Assembly: GCA_021399445.1 (NCBI GenBank)
Contig: JAJTUQ010000005.1
Coordinates: forward strand, 4,092,001-4,156,000
DNA: 64,000 bases
Source: Xylogone sp. PMI_703
Taxonomy: Eukaryota > Ascomycota > Leotiomycetes
Reading direction: 5' to 3'
Shown here: positions 62,101-64,000 of the stretch, piece by piece
Layout of the letters: each line of letters opens with the position of its first letter
Numbering within the stretch: the first letter of the stretch is position 1
Notes under the pieces: model-generated
Seen by the model: only the letters and a program-made list of their open reading frames with translations
Told to the model about the DNA's origin: nothing
Databases searched by the model: none
Program-made: the position numbers and the translations under genes

Positions 62101-63759
62101 CCGCGCCCATCGTGGGCCTGGTCCTGCCTTAACTGGGCCTTGCACCTCGAACTGGATCTGCCCTTTTCCCTTCCTTGCCTGCATCTTGAACCTGCCAGCT
62201 GCTGCACCGCCGATAAGTACAGTAGCACTTATTAGTCCTTGCCGCCGCAACCCTCCTTGGATCTTCTGCTTCCGTGCTCCCTAGCTTGCTGGTGGCTCTG
62301 GCTTTTCTGGCTCTAGCTCTGGTTCTGGCTCCTAATGCTGGCTCTGATCCTCCCTCCTTCCCTCTTACACCATCCCTTCGCACCTGTCTATCCGTGGCCG
62401 CCGTCTTGTCTATCGTGTCTAGCCTTCCCTTTCGCCCTGGCTGCCACCGAACGCCTCCCTCGTTATTAATCCTCCTGGGGTCCCACTTCCCCGTTCTCAC
62501 AGGGTGTGTTCAGACATCGTTCATCTCTCGACCAGGAAACCACTCTTCCCACGCTCGTGCTGACAGCCTTGCACGGGCTTGTTGCTTCCTGGCCATCTGC
62601 TCAAATTATATCATCTCTTCCTGGCCCTGGTCATACCTCATCCCTCGATCCCTCTCTTGCTTCTTATTTCTCCCGGCCCTTCCTGCTCACTTCTCCTGGT
62701 TGTCTTCTTCGGGCAGGCAGATCAGACACAGCAGGATCTCTCTCGTTACATTCATTAGTCGACGGTTGCAAAACGCCCTACCCAATCAGTCCTCCATCAG
62801 TCTTCTCCTTGTGTACCACTTAATTGAGGAGAACCCCCATTTCCCAACGTCCAGGCATGGTGTGAAGGAGAACTGGCTGGTTCGTTCAACTTGGTACTAC
62901 TCTCTCTCCTGGAAATACAATACATCAACAACATAGCACCTACCATTCAGACCTCGTGCTACCAGATCGACGCACTCCAAGCACGTTGTCATCCGTTCCG
63001 GCACCACATCTATGGATGCGTTAAAGCACTAGGACCTCGACTAAGGCGTGACGATTCCACGGAACCACAGTTACACCTTAAACTCAGGTTCGGCCGGTCG
63101 AGCTCGAATTTTGATTCATGATTTAGATGAGGAATGGTTGTTCAAACCACACCCCACGGCAAAGGCAATTGGTTAGACAGACAAGCACGAAACCGAACGA
63201 AGGGAGGAATCTCGCCCAACCTTGGGAGCTAAGGAGTTTTCGCTGTCACCCTAATTTCAATTCCCAACTCCGGACGATTCTCGGTGCCAAAGGCACCCCG
63301 GGGAAGATCTGTGACGCTTACTGCGAGCTTGTTGACGTTTCTGAAAGGTATGTGGTTACCAGTGATTTCATGGACCTCGCTTTCTGGAGGTTATTGGGCT
63401 GCGTCTGCTTCTTTCGTCAGCAATGTGGACTTTTTTCTTTTTTGATGTTTGGGAATTCTTGGATCTCTCACAATTCTTTTTAATAATCTCCTGTGTCATC
63501 TCACACAAGATTTGTCATATTCTATTTGGTTGTTTTGGTCTCTTCTTTCAGATTGTCTGGGGGTTGCCGAGCACCTGGTAGTTCGACTTTTTGCGGACCA
63601 CGGCCTATGCTAACCTATGTTGATGTAGATCTGTTGATATAGAAGTGGCATCATTCCACTTGAGTATATCTTTTTCTTATATAAAATCAGCATAGTTTTG
63701 TCATCTAAACCGCTCCTATCGACAAGTTTCTATATCTTCGGCTTCTAAAATCAGCCTCC
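62101..63759 (+). promoter_or_regulatory. Pyrimidine-rich, probably spliced leader of the gene at 63760
   Basis: From about 62150 the plus strand becomes C/T-rich with few purine runs, as in fungal leaders. A good intron candidate is 63348-63551: GTATGT donor, long T-rich tract and TTTCAG acceptor, wholly upstream of the coding ATG. An ATG at 63127 opens an upstream frame. The true transcription start cannot be fixed from sequence. Confidence 0.5.
63348..63551 (+). other. Candidate 5' UTR intron
   Basis: CTGAAAG|GTATGT begins it, and a polypyrimidine tract with TCTTCTTTCAG ends it. At 204 bases it is normal for the window. It lies 208 bases before the first coding ATG. Confidence 0.5.
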
Positions 63760-64000
63760 ATGATGTCTCTTCCACACATGGCTGAAAGACCATACTTTCC
63801 TCCCTCTCCACAGCACACCTGGGAGGAGAGAAAACCGATACAGTTACCTTCCATCAGACAGGTAAGGCGCTCACTACAGATTTTCATGTAAACCAGCCGT
63901 CCACATTCTTAACTGTTCGTGTAGGCCTTTCCCGAGTTGCACACAGCCAAACCACAAGGCAGTGCTTTTCCATTAGAGCCTCATTCAGCATCTTCAGAAC
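63760..64000 (+). CDS. N-terminus of a developmental-regulator-like protein (NsdD-type candidate), partial
   Basis: Exons 63760-63861 and 63925 to the right edge join in phase 0 (CAG|GTAAGG, GTGTAG|GCC). The first 59 or so residues start MMSLPHMAERPYFPPSP and read on through WEERKPIQLPSIRQAFPEL across the splice, then Pro/Ser-rich sequence. The ATG at 63763 is an equally good start. No DNA-binding domain is inside the window. From memory, a PPSPQ...LPSIRQAFPEL-like opening occurs in Pezizomycotina GATA regulators such as NsdD, whose zinc finger is C-terminal. That identification is tentative. The very long empty region and spliced leader upstream fit a developmental regulator. Confidence 0.55.

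Noticed and set aside
62274..62936. 220-codon plus-strand open frame
   Set aside because: It starts with GTG and its Leu/Ser/Pro content simply reflects CT-rich leader DNA.
1..64000. Search for tRNA genes, CRISPR arrays, intact transposons and viral sequence
   Set aside because: No B-box-like GGTTCGAATCC in a proper cloverleaf context, no regular spacer array, and no transposase or reverse-transcriptase motifs were seen.

Overview
The window is nuclear DNA of a filamentous ascomycete, most likely a eurotiomycete of the Aspergillus/Penicillium/Talaromyces kind. The evidence is short GT-AG introns (about 50-400 bases) with CTAAC-type branch points, CT-rich leaders, compact housekeeping genes on both strands, and Pezizomycotina-type proteins. 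I rebuilt exons by hand from splice signals, reading phase and family conservation. No rRNA, tRNA, CRISPR array or intact transposon was found.

Layout. 1-8031: a divergent pair made of an aspartyl-tRNA synthetase fused to a C-terminal DUF2156 aminoacyl-transferase (ErdS type, ergosteryl-aspartate synthase, minus strand, running off the left edge) and an alpha/beta-hydrolase (plus strand) that is a good candidate for the ergosteryl-aspartate hydrolase ErdH. 9083-14124: telomere protein POT1 and importin-alpha, divergent. 14125-19577: a looser, accessory-looking stretch with a 528-aa membrane-anchored fungal protein, a 137-aa unknown and a calcineurin-like phosphoesterase. 19578-25100: the aprataxin-like repair enzyme Hnt3 divergent from a DHX57/YLR419w-type DEAH helicase. 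25206-33761: a salicylate-hydroxylase-like FAD monooxygenase, RNA polymerase III subunit RPC4, and a regulator whose Zn2Cys6 cluster lies at its C-terminus. 37235-43028: a B-type cyclin and a mitochondrial aspartate-glutamate carrier. 43755-48857: a tight block of TRAPP subunit Trs20, mitoribosomal protein MRPL31, cap-binding subunit CBC2 and nucleoporin Nup82.

48858-63759 is a gene desert of about 14.9 kb, rich in short GTAC-containing motifs and small tandem repeats. It leads into the first exons of a developmental-regulator-like gene (possibly NsdD type) that runs off the right edge. The desert and its CT-rich, probably spliced leader look like extended regulatory DNA.

The most distinctive system is the tRNA-dependent sterol aspartylation pair. 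ErdS charges tRNA with aspartate and transfers the aspartate to ergosterol; the neighbouring esterase could remove it. Most other genes are unrelated housekeeping functions that share short bidirectional promoters.
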